From Planctomycetota bacterium (lineage in GTDB: Bacteria > Planctomycetota > J058 > JAJDCQ01), in assembly GCA_029260755.1 (NCBI GenBank), contig JAJDCQ010000061.1:1-62237 (forward strand): a stretch of 62,237 nt of DNA, in the 5' to 3' direction. Each line of letters opens with the position of its first letter. Within the stretch, counting starts at the first letter, position 1. This document shows positions 51,889 through 61,335 of the stretch, piece after piece. The notes under the pieces were generated by a model, which was given only the letters and a program-made list of their open reading frames with translations, was not told where the DNA came from and did no database searches. The translations under genes were made by a program, and so were the position numbers.

Positions 51889-52935
51889 TCACCAGCTCTT
51901 CGCCCGGACCCGGGCGGCGAGGCCGATCGTGACGGCGAGCTGACTGGCCGAGCGCTGGAGCTCCTCCTGCCCGGCCGAGTCGACCCGGACGTCGGACCCC
52001 TCGAGCGGGTTCCAGAGCTTGCACTCGCGCTCGAACGTGCTCGACAGCGTCTTGACCAGCCCGGGCAGGCGCGAGCTGCCGCCCGAGACGAACACCTCGT
52101 CGACGGTCCGGTCGAACTGATGCTCGAAGTAGTCGAACGAGAGCTGGATCTCGTTGCAGAGATCCTCGAGCGTCGCCTGCGTCGCGTCCTCGACCTCGGC
52201 CTCGCGCCCGTTCGGGCTGCACTTGATCGCCTCGGCCTGGGCCGGCTCGAGGCCGAGCTTGCGCGCGACCGCCTCGGTGAAGTCGTTGCCGGCGCTGTAG
52301 ACCTCGCGGCTGAAGCAGTTCACGCTGCCGCGGAGGATCGTGATGTTGGTCTTCGTGGCGCCGATGTCGATCAGCGCGATCACCCGGTCGGCGGTGGGGG
52401 CCGCTCCGGTCGCCCGTCCGCGGAACTCGAACGCGTTGCCGAGGGCGAAGGCGTCGACGTCGATCGCGGTCGGCGTGAGGCCGGCGTCACGAAGCATCTG
52501 GCCGTGCTCCTCGATGACGCTCTTCTTGACCGCCACGAGGAGGACCTTCATCTCGGGCGAGCCGCCGCCGCCGGCGATCTCCTTCTCGAGGATGGCGCAG
52601 TCCATCTGGACGTCGTCGACCTCGAACGGGATGTACTTGTCCGCCTCGAACCGGATCGCGCCGCGGAGCTCGTCCATCGACATCTGCCGGAGGCTGATGT
52701 AGCGGACGATCACGCTCCGCCCGGAGATCGCGCTGACGCAGTCGCGGCTCCGGAACTTGCCGACCCGGATCACCTCCTTGAGCGCGCGGGCGCGCTCGTC
52801 GGGATGGCTGATCTTGGCCTTGATGAAGCCCGTGACGGCGAGGCCGGAGCCGGCCTCCTGGACCTCGACGACCTTGATCTCGCTCGTGCCGAGGTCGAGA
52901 CCGAGGAGGCGGTTCTTGCTGCCGAACAAGACCAT
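51889..52935 (-). CDS. pilM: Type IV pilus assembly ATPase PilM
   Basis: A 348-residue actin-like protein of the PilM/FtsA group: GLDLGTSEIKVVEV (phosphate 1, residues 11-24), EADKYIPF, IALIDIGATKTNITI (phosphate 2 region), EIQLSFDYFEHQF and VFVSGGSSRLPGL. PilM sits at the inner face of the membrane and binds the tail of PilN, linking the PilNO platform to the pilus motor. It leads pilM-pilN-pilO behind a strong promoter. Confidence 0.95.
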   Translation of the reverse strand: MVLFGSKNRLLGLDLGTSEIKVVEVQEAGSGLAVTGFIKAKISHPDERARALKEVIRVGKFRSRDCVSAISGRSVIVRYISLRQMSMDELRGAIRFEADKYIPFEVDDVQMDCAILEKEIAGGGGSPEMKVLLVAVKKSVIEEHGQMLRDAGLTPTAIDVDAFALGNAFEFRGRATGAAPTADRVIALIDIGATKTNITILRGSVNCFSREVYSAGNDFTEAVARKLGLEPAQAEAIKCSPNGREAEVEDATQATLEDLCNEIQLSFDYFEHQFDRTVDEVFVSGGSSRLPGLVKTLSSTFERECKLWNPLEGSDVRVDSAGQEELQRSASQLAVTIGLAARVRAKSW

Positions 52936-53021
52936 CGGTGCGGGATCCCCGCGAGAGTCTCGTCCAGCCGGCGGCGCATTGCGTCAACGCGCCCACCGCC
53001 CGCCGGACCGTAGCGAGACTA

Positions 53022-53050
53022 TCTATAGGCGCTCGGCGGGAGGGTGTCAA
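53022..53050 (-). promoter_or_regulatory. Strong sigma70-like promoter of pilMNO
   Basis: On the minus strand a perfect TTGACA (53045-53050) and TATAGA (53022-53027, 5 of 6) are spaced by 17 nt. Initiation near 53015 gives a leader of about 80 nt to the pilM ATG. This is the best promoter match on the minus strand of the window. Confidence 0.72.
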
Positions 53051-53194
53051 GCGCTCCGACGACGCAACTGCTTGGCAGCGATCGGCTCCCGCCGCGAGCC
53101 TCGGGGCCTGGGCGGGCGGATCGTCCAGAGTCGAGCCCGCGGCGAGGCTAGCCCGGAGGGGTCATCACCTTCGCTCAGGTCGATGATCGATGGA

Positions 53195-53411
53195 ACCACG
53201 GAGACACCGAGGCACGGAGCAGCTTCGGGTCACGCCACGTCGTGGGTAGCCCGTTTCTCTTGGTTCCCGTCGCCCGTCGCCTTGCGTGACCGAGACCGAG
53301 AGGGAGCCATCCCTGGAGCCGGTCGGCTCGTCGGAGCCGGGATACGGCGGACCCAGTCGCTCCTCCGTGTTCTCCGTGCCTCCGTGGTGACATCTTCTCG
53401 CCGAAGGCGAG
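53195..53411. repeat. CACGGAG inverted-repeat element with TTCG-loop hairpin
   Basis: Left arm 53195-53219 (ACCACGGAGACACCGAGGCA continuing CGGAG) pairs with right arm 53363-53388 with one indel. Beyond the right arm lie GACATCTT and a perfect hairpin (53397-53411, CTCGCC/GGCGAG). The same right-end module, in opposite orientation, recurs at 62075-62108. It is probably a non-autonomous repeat. Confidence 0.65.
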
Positions 53412-53423
53412 ACAGACCTAGAC

Positions 53424-55166
53424 CTAGAGGAGCTCCGGCTCGATCTGGCGCACCCGCTCTCGGAGGAAGCTCTCGGTCTCGCGGGCGTCGCTCAGCTTGA
53501 AGATCCGTTCCACGATCCGCTTCGCGTCGCGCATCGTGATCGACCGGATCACCTTCTTGACGGTCGGGATCTGCGACGAGCTCATGCTCAGCTCGCTGCA
53601 GCCCAGCCCGATCAATGGAATGACGTACATCACCTCGCCGGCCAGCTCGCCGCAGAGCGAGACGCCGATTCGCTCGCGGTGGGCGGCGGCCACCGCCTGC
53701 CAGATCAGGCGGAACACGGCCGGGTGGGCCGGCTGGTAGAGGTGGGCGACCCGCTCGTTCGTCCGGTCGACGGCCAGGGTGTACTGGACGAGGTCGTTCG
53801 TTCCGATGCTGAAGAACTTCGTCTCGCGCGCGAGGATGTCGGCCGCGATGGCGGCGCTCGGCACCTCGATCATGCAGCCGATGTCGATGTCGGCGTCGAT
53901 CCGGACGTTCCCGCGCTGGAGCTCCTCGACGACGTCCTGGATCACGCTCCGCGCCTTCTTGAGCTCGGAGAGCGCGCTGATCATCGGCAGCATGATCGAG
54001 ACCGGCCCGAGGGCGCTCGCCCGGTAGATCGCCCGGAGCTGCGCCTTGAACAGGTCGATCCGCTCGAAGCAGTAGCGGATCGACCGGCTCCCGAGGAACG
54101 GGTTCGCCTCGTGGCGCGCCTTCTCGGGCAGGAACTTGTCGGCGCCGAGGTCGAGGGTCCGGATCACCAGCGGCCGCCCGGCGAGCTCGGTGATCGCGGA
54201 CGAGTAGGCCTCGAAGTGATCCTCCTCGGTCGGGTTCGGCTGGTCCGGCCCGTAGAGGAACTCGGTCCGGTAGAGGCCGATCCCCTGGGCGCCCTTCTCG
54301 AGCGCCGCCGGGATCTCGTGGGGATACTCGATGTTCGCCTGGAGGCGGATCAGGTGGCCGTCGAGCGTCTCGGCCGGCACGTCGCGGAGCGAGTCGAGGC
54401 CGCGGGCGAACTCGATCTGGCGCTGGCGGCGCGCCCGGTAGTCGCGCTGGGTCGTCGCGTCCGGCGCGACGATCACCCGACCCTTCGATCCATCGAGGAT
54501 CACCAGGTCGCCGCCGCTCACGTCGCTCGTGATCGCCTTCAGGCCGACGACCGCGGGGATGCCCAGGCTCTTCGCGAGGATCGCGGTGTGGCTCGTCCGG
54601 CCGCCCGCATCGGTCGCGAACCCGACGATCTTGTCGCGCGGCAGGGTCGCGGTCTGGCTCGGGCTCAGGTCCTTCGCGATCAGGACGACCGGGCTCGAGA
54701 GGTGCTTCAGGCCCGCGCCGTGCTCGCCGACGAGGTGCCGGAGGAGCCGGTTCTCGATGTCGCCGATGTCGCGGAGCCGGCTCGCGAAGAACTCGTTGTC
54801 CTTCGCCCGGAACATGTTCTTGACCTTGCGAAACGCCCGGCTGACCGCGTACTCGGCCGTGAACCGGTTGTCCCGGATCTTCTGGACGATGTCGTCCTTG
54901 AGCTTCTTGTCGAGGAGGATCGCGCTGAAGCCGGTGAACATCGACGAGACCGCGTCGCCGACCTCCTCCTGGATCCGCTCGCTGATCGCCTGCATCTCGC
55001 CGACGGCCGCCTCGAGGCCGCGCTCGAACCGCTCGACCTCGCGATGGCACGCCTCGGGGCCCTCGTCCTGCCGGAACGGGGTGATCCGGACGTCCTCGTA
55101 GTCGAGGATGAAGGCCTCGGCGATGGCGATTCCGGGGGAGACTCCGATTCCTTGGCGGAACTCCAT
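53424..55166 (-). CDS. ptsI: Phosphoenolpyruvate-protein phosphotransferase (EI)
   Basis: Enzyme I takes phosphate from PEP and passes it to HPr. ATG 55166 is used because MEFRQGIGVSPGIA is the family start; upstream in-frame codons run into the repeat element. The 580-residue protein has the phospho-His motif GGRTSHTAIL near 191, the PEP-utilising signature DLVQYTLAVDRTN, and GELAGEVMYVIPLIGLG. No sugar-specific EIIBC gene is visible, and the neighbours (HPr, EIIA-Ntr type, Hpf) suggest a regulatory phosphorelay. Confidence 0.96.
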   Translation of the reverse strand: MEFRQGIGVSPGIAIAEAFILDYEDVRITPFRQDEGPEACHREVERFERGLEAAVGEMQAISERIQEEVGDAVSSMFTGFSAILLDKKLKDDIVQKIRDNRFTAEYAVSRAFRKVKNMFRAKDNEFFASRLRDIGDIENRLLRHLVGEHGAGLKHLSSPVVLIAKDLSPSQTATLPRDKIVGFATDAGGRTSHTAILAKSLGIPAVVGLKAITSDVSGGDLVILDGSKGRVIVAPDATTQRDYRARRQRQIEFARGLDSLRDVPAETLDGHLIRLQANIEYPHEIPAALEKGAQGIGLYRTEFLYGPDQPNPTEEDHFEAYSSAITELAGRPLVIRTLDLGADKFLPEKARHEANPFLGSRSIRYCFERIDLFKAQLRAIYRASALGPVSIMLPMISALSELKKARSVIQDVVEELQRGNVRIDADIDIGCMIEVPSAAIAADILARETKFFSIGTNDLVQYTLAVDRTNERVAHLYQPAHPAVFRLIWQAVAAAHRERIGVSLCGELAGEVMYVIPLIGLGCSELSMSSSQIPTVKKVIRSITMRDAKRIVERIFKLSDARETESFLRERVRQIEPELL

Positions 55167-55218
55167 GGGAGATGCTCTCGGGTTGGGATTGCCCTGCGGG
55201 GGCGTCTGCCAAAGCGGT

Positions 55219-55380
55219 TTACGATCCACAGATTACACAGATTACACAGATTGTCGCGGGCGGGGCGGGTGCCTCTGCCGGCGCTCGCGCTCGCCCATCA
55301 CGGACGGCTCGCTCTGCCTGGGCTCATCCGCCTTCGGCAGCTCGTAATCCGTGTAATCTGTGTAATCTGTGGATCGTAAC
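55219..55380. repeat. MITE-like element with CAGATTACA terminal repeats, copy 2
   Basis: Left arm 55219-55252 and right arm 55344-55380 are near-perfect complements built on (CAGATTACA)n with GGNTTACGATC at the tips. The core shares CGGGCGG, GGTGCCTC and CGCCTTCGGCA with copy 1 (46295-46436). It is inserted between ptsH and ptsI, so a co-transcript would carry a long hairpin between the two cistrons. Confidence 0.75.
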
Positions 55381-55451
55381 CCGAACGGGCAATGGCAAGG
55401 CAGCGGCGAGGGCTCCGTCACGGAGAGGCGTCGGGCAGGAGGCTCGCCTAC

Positions 55452-55727
55452 CTACTCCTCCTCGTGAAACCGGCTCTTCACCAGCTCCTCGAGAGAAGCC
55501 ACCGCCTCCGCGGCGTCATCGCCCTCGGCCCGGATGATCAGCTCGCTGCCGCACTCGGCGCCGAGGCTGATCATCTCGAGGACGCTCTTGCCGTCGACCT
55601 CGACCCCGTCCTTCGAGATCGAGAGCTCGGACTGGAAGCGCGCGGCGGCCTGAGCGAGCATCGTCGCGGGTCGGACGTGGAGGCCGTACTTGTTGCCCAG
55701 GACGACGGTCTTGGTCACCTCGGACAT
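55452..55727 (-). CDS. ptsH: Phosphocarrier protein HPr
   Basis: A 91-residue HPr. The EI-phosphorylated His is His 17 in GLHVRPAT. Ser 48 in DGKSVLEMISLG sits at the site phosphorylated by HPr kinase in other bacteria; no hprK is present in the window. The ATG at 55727 follows GAGAGTCTGTGGA. It lies 38 nt after ptsN. The 285-nt gap to ptsI is filled mostly by a repeat element. Confidence 0.96.
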   Translation of the reverse strand: MSEVTKTVVLGNKYGLHVRPATMLAQAAARFQSELSISKDGVEVDGKSVLEMISLGAECGSELIIRAEGDDAAEAVASLEELVKSRFHEEE

Positions 55728-55765
55728 TCCACAGACTCTCTCGCCGGTGCTCGCGCGCTCGCGAG

Positions 55766-56236
55766 CTAGCTGACCTCGGAGGCCATCTCTTCGATGACCC
55801 CGACGATGTCCTCGGTGTCCTTCGCGTCGCGGAGGAACCGGATGAAGTGATCATCCCGGGAGAGCTTCGCGAGGCGGGTGAGGATGCCCTTGTAGTCGTC
55901 GGTGCCCTTGGGCGCGATGATCAGGAAGAAGAGGTGAACCGGCGCGCCGTCGATCGCCGAGTAGGGGACGCCCGCGTCGCTCCGTCCGAACGCGCCGCAC
56001 GTCTCCTTGACCAGGTCGGTCTCCTTGACGTGCGGGAGCGCGATGCCGCCGCCGATCCCGGTGCTGCCCTGGCGCTCGCGGTCGAGGACCGCCTCGATGA
56101 CCTGGCCCTTGTTCTTCTCGGTCACGCCGCCTGCCTCGACGACGGTCTCGACCAGCTCGCGAACGATGTCGTCGCGGGTGGTCGCGGTCGTGTCAGCGAG
56201 GATCGTCTCGCGCGTGAGGAACCCCAGCAATTTCAT
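55766..56236 (-). CDS. ptsN: PTS EIIA domain protein (PtsN / fructose type)
   Basis: A 156-residue EIIA of the fructose/mannitol/Ntr superfamily. The phosphorylated His is in GGIALPHVK (about residue 69). HLFFLIIAPKGTDDYKGILTRLAKL is typical of the fold. The stand-alone form next to hpf and ptsH, as in the common hpf-ptsN pair, suggests the regulatory EIIA-Ntr. It starts at ATG 56236, after GGAG about 9 nt upstream. Confidence 0.92.
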   Translation of the reverse strand: MKLLGFLTRETILADTTATTRDDIVRELVETVVEAGGVTEKNKGQVIEAVLDRERQGSTGIGGGIALPHVKETDLVKETCGAFGRSDAGVPYSAIDGAPVHLFFLIIAPKGTDDYKGILTRLAKLSRDDHFIRFLRDAKDTEDIVGVIEEMASEVS

Positions 56237-56443
56237 CGGGTGTGGCTCCGGTGCTCGGTATCAGCCCGCGACGGCTCGCTGGGCCGCGGCGGCTGTCCGG
56301 TCTCGCGATCGGCAAGGCTCTCGCTCGGCGACGTCCCCGGGACGCCGGCCGGCATGATCAGGGACTCCCCCTCTCACGCACAAGGATACGCCCTCAAGAG
56401 TCCCGTCGGTTAAACCCCCAAAAATCCAGGGCGGGAGCGGGGC

Positions 56444-56866
56444 TCAGACGTGGCCGTTCTCGACCGCGTCCTCGAAGGTTTCCTCGTCTTCTTCTTCGGC
56501 CGCGGCGGCGGCCGCTTCGGCGTTCGCGAGCTCCTGTCCGACACGATTCGACTCGCCAGAACGCTTCTTGAGCTTGAGCTTCTCCTTCTGTTTTGTCAAC
56601 TGCCGTTCCATCTTGTCCAGCAGCAGGTCGATCGCCGCGTAGGCGTCCTCGTGCTCCACGTGGGCGACGAACTTACGCTGGCGGGCGCGGATGATCATCT
56701 CGACCTGGCGGCGGTCGCCGTCGTTGTCGATGACCAGCTCGATCTCGTGGATCTGACCCTGGTAGTAGCGCTCGAGCTTCTTCGCCTTCTCGGTGGCGTA
56801 GTCCTTCATGGCGTCAGTGACGCTCATGTGGCGACCCGTGATGCTGATGGGGACGGTCACTGGCAC
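56444..56866 (-). CDS. hpf: Ribosome hibernation promoting factor
   Basis: A 140-residue HPF/RaiA-family protein that binds the decoding centre of idle ribosomes. The GTG at 56866 follows AGGAG by 4-5 nt. VPISITGRHMSVTDAMKDYATEKAKKLERYY is the characteristic N-terminal region, with the beta-strand HVEHEDAYAAIDLLLDKMERQL after it. It is shorter than long-form Hpf (~185 aa): a Lys-rich then acidic, Ala-rich tail replaces the dimerisation domain, so it may act like the short form. First gene of hpf-ptsN-ptsH-ptsI. Confidence 0.93.
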   Translation of the reverse strand: MPVTVPISITGRHMSVTDAMKDYATEKAKKLERYYQGQIHEIELVIDNDGDRRQVEMIIRARQRKFVAHVEHEDAYAAIDLLLDKMERQLTKQKEKLKLKKRSGESNRVGQELANAEAAAAAAEEEDEETFEDAVENGHV

Positions 56867-56984
56867 GGCTCCTGGTCTGCACGCGCGGGGGAAACCCGAC
56901 GCGTTAGGGTGCCATTCGGAGCGTTCGACCGTTCGAACGGCCCCGCTTCTTCGGCCATCGTCGGCCGACGACCTACGGCCGGAG

Positions 56985-57752
56985 CTACATCCCGACGAGC
57001 AGACGCTCGCCGAGGCTCCGATCGAGCTCGCCGGTCTCGAGGACCTTCTTGTAGGTCTTCTCGATGTCGTACTCGACCCGGTGGAAGCTGACCCGACCCC
57101 GATCGAGGGTCACGAAGCACGACCGGTTGTCCCGGTCGCGGGGCTGTCCGACGCTGCCGACGTTCACGATGCAGCGCCGGTCGTCGGGGATCTCGTAGGT
57201 GAAGCCGAGGTCCTCGGGCGTGAGGTACTCCGCGTCCTCGGTGATCACGCCGGGGAAGTGGGTGTGCCCGACCATCGTCACCCACCGGGTGTGCTCGAAC
57301 GCTCGCTCGAGCTTGGGGCTGAGCCGGCGCATCACCTCGTCGACGTCGCTCCGGAGGAGGTACTCGTCGGTGGGGTTGCTCGGCGACGCGTGCACGAAGA
57401 GGTACTTGCCGTGCGCCATCGTGAGCGGCATCTCGGCGAGCCACTTCCAGACCCGCTCCCGGTCGGGGCCGGACCCGAGCGACGGATCGAGCGCCTTCTT
57501 GTGCCAGCCGACGGCGCGCCGCGCGACCGGGTTGAAGCCGATCGCCTCGTTGAGGATCGCCCACTCGTGATTGCCCATGAGGGTGAACTCGAACTCGCTC
57601 ATGGCGAACTCGAGGCATTGGACCGGGCTCGGTCCGTAGCCGATCACGTCGCCGAGGCAGAACACCCGCGTGACGCCGAGCTCCTTCATGCGGGCCCGGA
57701 CGGCCGTGAGCGCTTCGATGTTCGAGTGGAGGTCGGAGACGACCGCGATCAT
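56985..57752 (-). CDS. Calcineurin-like metallophosphoesterase
   Basis: A 255-residue enzyme of the YfcE/MJ0936-like branch. Dinuclear metal ligands are in DLHSN (8-12), GDVIGYG, GNHEW, a later His in FVHASP, and GHTHFPG. A C-terminal GSVGQPRDRDNRSCFVTL strand is typical of the branch. The substrate (phosphodiester, cyclic nucleotide or phosphoprotein) cannot be told from sequence. The ATG follows a good GAGGTGATCCT. It lies 18 nt after truA. Confidence 0.9.
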   Translation of the reverse strand: MIAVVSDLHSNIEALTAVRARMKELGVTRVFCLGDVIGYGPSPVQCLEFAMSEFEFTLMGNHEWAILNEAIGFNPVARRAVGWHKKALDPSLGSGPDRERVWKWLAEMPLTMAHGKYLFVHASPSNPTDEYLLRSDVDEVMRRLSPKLERAFEHTRWVTMVGHTHFPGVITEDAEYLTPEDLGFTYEIPDDRRCIVNVGSVGQPRDRDNRSCFVTLDRGRVSFHRVEYDIEKTYKKVLETGELDRSLGERLLVGM

Positions 57753-57770
57753 AGGATCACCTCGAGGCTG

Positions 57771-58628
57771 CTAGGGCTGAGACTCTTCGGATTCCGATGG
57801 AGACGTCGAAGGCCGACGGCCGCGGCGCGGCCGCCGCTCACCATCGTACTCGACGCGGACGAGGACGAGCCCTCGGGCCGGCAGGGTCGGACCCGCGCGG
57901 CTCCGATCGACCTCGGCGACGATCCGGCCGACCTCGTCCGGCGGCAGCTTCCCGCGGCCGACCTCGACGAGGGTGCCCGCGATCGAGCGGACCATGTTCC
58001 AGACGAAGGCGTCGCCGGCCACCTCGATCGCGATGATCGGCGGCGACGGGGCGGCGGTGAGCTCGGGAGCGGCGAGGCCGAGCGGACGCTCGAGCGGCTC
58101 GACCAGGACGGAGCGGACGTTGCGGACGCTCGGCTCGGTCGGATCGGCGGCGCGCTCGAAGCAGCGGAAGTCGTGCTCGCCGAGGAGGCCTCGCGCGCCG
58201 GCCCGCATGAGGTCGAGGTCGAGGTCGTGAGTGCAGTGCCAGGCGTAGCGGTCGGCGAAGGCGCCTCGAACGCGTCCGAGGGCGAGGTGATAACGGTAGA
58301 CCTTTCCGGTCGCCTCGAACCGGGGGTTCCACCCGCTGCGAACCTCGTCCGCGTGACGGACGGCGACATCGGAGGGGAGGATCGCATTCAGCGCCTGAGG
58401 GATCCGATCGGGCGGGATGGGTGAAGGCGTCGAGAACGCCGCGACCTGTCCGAGCGCGTGGACTCCGGCATCCGTGCGTGACGCTCCCGTGATGTTCGCG
58501 GGCGTCCCGAGGAGCTCGTGCAGCCTCTCCTCGAGGGTGCCCTGGACGGTTCGAACGCCCTCGGGCTGGCGCTGCCAGCCGTGGAACGCAGTCCCATCGT
58601 ACTCGACGACCAGCCGGATCGTCCGCAA
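57771..58628 (-). CDS. truA: tRNA pseudouridine(38-40) synthase
   Basis: TruA isomerises uridines 38-40 in the anticodon stem-loop. The 285-residue protein has the catalytic Asp 53 in SRTDAGVHA, the YDGTAFHGWQRQP start, VYRYHLALG and the C-terminal FVWNMVRSIAGTLVEVGRG. A basic/Ser-rich tail of about 25 residues extends beyond the family core. It starts at TTG 58628, with no ATG or GTG nearby in frame. Confidence 0.95.
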   Translation of the reverse strand: MRTIRLVVEYDGTAFHGWQRQPEGVRTVQGTLEERLHELLGTPANITGASRTDAGVHALGQVAAFSTPSPIPPDRIPQALNAILPSDVAVRHADEVRSGWNPRFEATGKVYRYHLALGRVRGAFADRYAWHCTHDLDLDLMRAGARGLLGEHDFRCFERAADPTEPSVRNVRSVLVEPLERPLGLAAPELTAAPSPPIIAIEVAGDAFVWNMVRSIAGTLVEVGRGKLPPDEVGRIVAEVDRSRAGPTLPARGLVLVRVEYDGERRPRRGRRPSTSPSESEESQP

Positions 58629-58715
58629 AGTTCGATCGTCCGGCCCCGCCCGCGTCTCCCGGACGAGTCAGCTCGTCCCTAAAGCCTACCGATACATCGC
58701 TTAACGGCAGGGGCG

Positions 58716-58745
58716 ATCATAGCACCCCGAGCCCGAGCGCTGCAA
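58716..58745 (-). promoter_or_regulatory. Candidate promoter of truA
   Basis: On the minus strand TTGCAG (58740-58745) and TATGAT (58716-58721, 5 of 6) are 18 nt apart. Initiation would be near 58709, about 80 nt before the TTG start. The -35 is weak. Confidence 0.4.
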
Positions 58746-58892
58746 CTCGGGCGGAGCTTCGGCGCTCGCGCCGCCGGAGCGGGCGTCGCGCCGCTCCTCG
58801 GCGTGTCCGGTCGCCCACCCCGGTCGCGCTCCGATCGCGGCCGGCGCCGGCGACCGACCGGACCCTCAACGCCACCTTGGCGCTGAACTTAG

Positions 58893-60038
<1,146 letters not shown>

Positions 60039-60054
60039 CCGGGGGAGGGCCGAG

Positions 60055-61335
60055 ATGACGACCATGGGCGAGCTCGATCTGCCGACGATCGACGACCTGG
60101 GCAGCCTCGACGGACGCCGGGTGATCCTCCGCTCCGACCTCAACGTGCCGCTCGACGGCCGCGGCGGGGTCGCCGACGCGTTCCGGGTCGCCGCGACGGC
60201 GCCCGCGGTGCGGGCGCTCGCCAAGGCGCGGGCGCGGATCATCGTCGTCAGCCACCTCGGTCGGCCGCGCGGCCCCGACCCGGCCAAGAGCCTGGCGCCG
60301 ATCGCGCCCGTCCTCGCCCAGAAGATCGGGCGCGACGTGCGGTTCGTCGCCGCGTCCGAGGGCATGATCGCCGGCTCGCCGGCGCGTCAGGCGGTCGAGG
60401 CGCTGACGCCGGGCGGCGTCTGCCTCCTCGAGAACCTGCGGTTCCATCCGGGCGAGGTCGAGAACGACGAGGAGTTCGCGCGGTCGCTCGCCGACCTGGC
60501 CGACCTCTACGTGAACGACGCGTTCGGCGCCGTCCACCGGGCGCACGCGAGCGTCGACGCGCTCCCGCGCCTGTTCGGGGCGAAGCGGGTGGCGGCCGGG
60601 CCGCTCGTGCTGCGCGAGGTCGAGCACCTCGGCCCGCTCCTGCGTGAGCCGGGGCGCCCGTTCGTGGCGATCCTCGGCGGGGCGAAGGTGAGCGACAAGG
60701 TCGCGGTCATCGAGCGGCTGATCGGACGGGTCGACCACGTCCTCGTCGGCGGCGGGATGGCGAACACGTTCCTCGCCGCGGCCGGGCGGAGGCTCGGCGC
60801 GAGCCGGGTGGAGGAGTCGGGGCTCGACGCGGCCCGTCGCATCACGGCGCTCTTCGACGAGAGGAAGCCGGGCGCGCTCCACCTGCCCGTCGATCTGCGC
60901 GTCGGCGCGGGCGTCGACGACCCGAGCGGCTACGACGTCGTCTCGGTCGACGGCGACGGCGTGCCGGACGACCGGATGGCGCTCGACGTCGGGCCGCGGA
61001 CGACGGCGGCGTTCCTCGAGGTGCTCCGTCCGGCCCGGACCGTCTTCTGGAACGGGCCGCTCGGCGTGTTCGAGACGCCGGCGTTCGCGTGCGCGACCAA
61101 CGCCGTCGCGCAGTTCCTCGCGTGGCACGGGAAGGACGGCGACGACGCGCCGGCCTCGATCGTCGGCGGGGGCGACACGGCGGCGGCCGTCCGCCGGGCG
61201 AACGTGGCGGACCGACTCACCCACGTCTCGACCGGCGGCGGCGCGAGCCTCGAGCTGCTCGAGGGCAAGGCGCTGCCGGGGCTGGTCGCGCTGCTCGAGG
61301 CGGCCGCGGACACGGACGGAGGCGGGAATGGTTGA
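60055..61335 (+). CDS. pgk: Phosphoglycerate kinase
   Basis: A 426-residue kinase converting 1,3-bisphosphoglycerate and ADP to 3-phosphoglycerate and ATP. Motifs: RSDLNVPLDG near 26, SHLGRPRGPD, LLENLRFHPGE, LGGAKVSDK near 207, and the nucleotide-loop GGGDTAAAVRR near 371. The ATG at 60055 follows GGGGGAGGGCCGAG. Its last 8 nt overlap the rpe start. Confidence 0.97.
   Translation: MTTMGELDLPTIDDLGSLDGRRVILRSDLNVPLDGRGGVADAFRVAATAPAVRALAKARARIIVVSHLGRPRGPDPAKSLAPIAPVLAQKIGRDVRFVAASEGMIAGSPARQAVEALTPGGVCLLENLRFHPGEVENDEEFARSLADLADLYVNDAFGAVHRAHASVDALPRLFGAKRVAAGPLVLREVEHLGPLLREPGRPFVAILGGAKVSDKVAVIERLIGRVDHVLVGGGMANTFLAAAGRRLGASRVEESGLDAARRITALFDERKPGALHLPVDLRVGAGVDDPSGYDVVSVDGDGVPDDRMALDVGPRTTAAFLEVLRPARTVFWNGPLGVFETPAFACATNAVAQFLAWHGKDGDDAPASIVGGGDTAAAVRRANVADRLTHVSTGGGASLELLEGKALPGLVALLEAAADTDGGGNG

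Larger units (their letters stand above)
52936..53423. other. Intergenic region between ptsI and pilM
   Basis: 488 nt. It contains the pilM promoter (53022-53050), a GC-rich stretch without recognised features (53060-53185) and a CACGGAG inverted-repeat element (53195-53411). A partial GGAGGGGTCATC motif lies near 53155. Confidence 0.7.

Noticed and set aside
53397..53411. CTCGCC/GGCGAG hairpin as the ptsI terminator
   Set aside because: It is 12 nt past the ptsI stop and could stall transcription, but no T-tract follows and the same hairpin occurs as part of a repeat element at 62075, so the repeat explanation is simpler.
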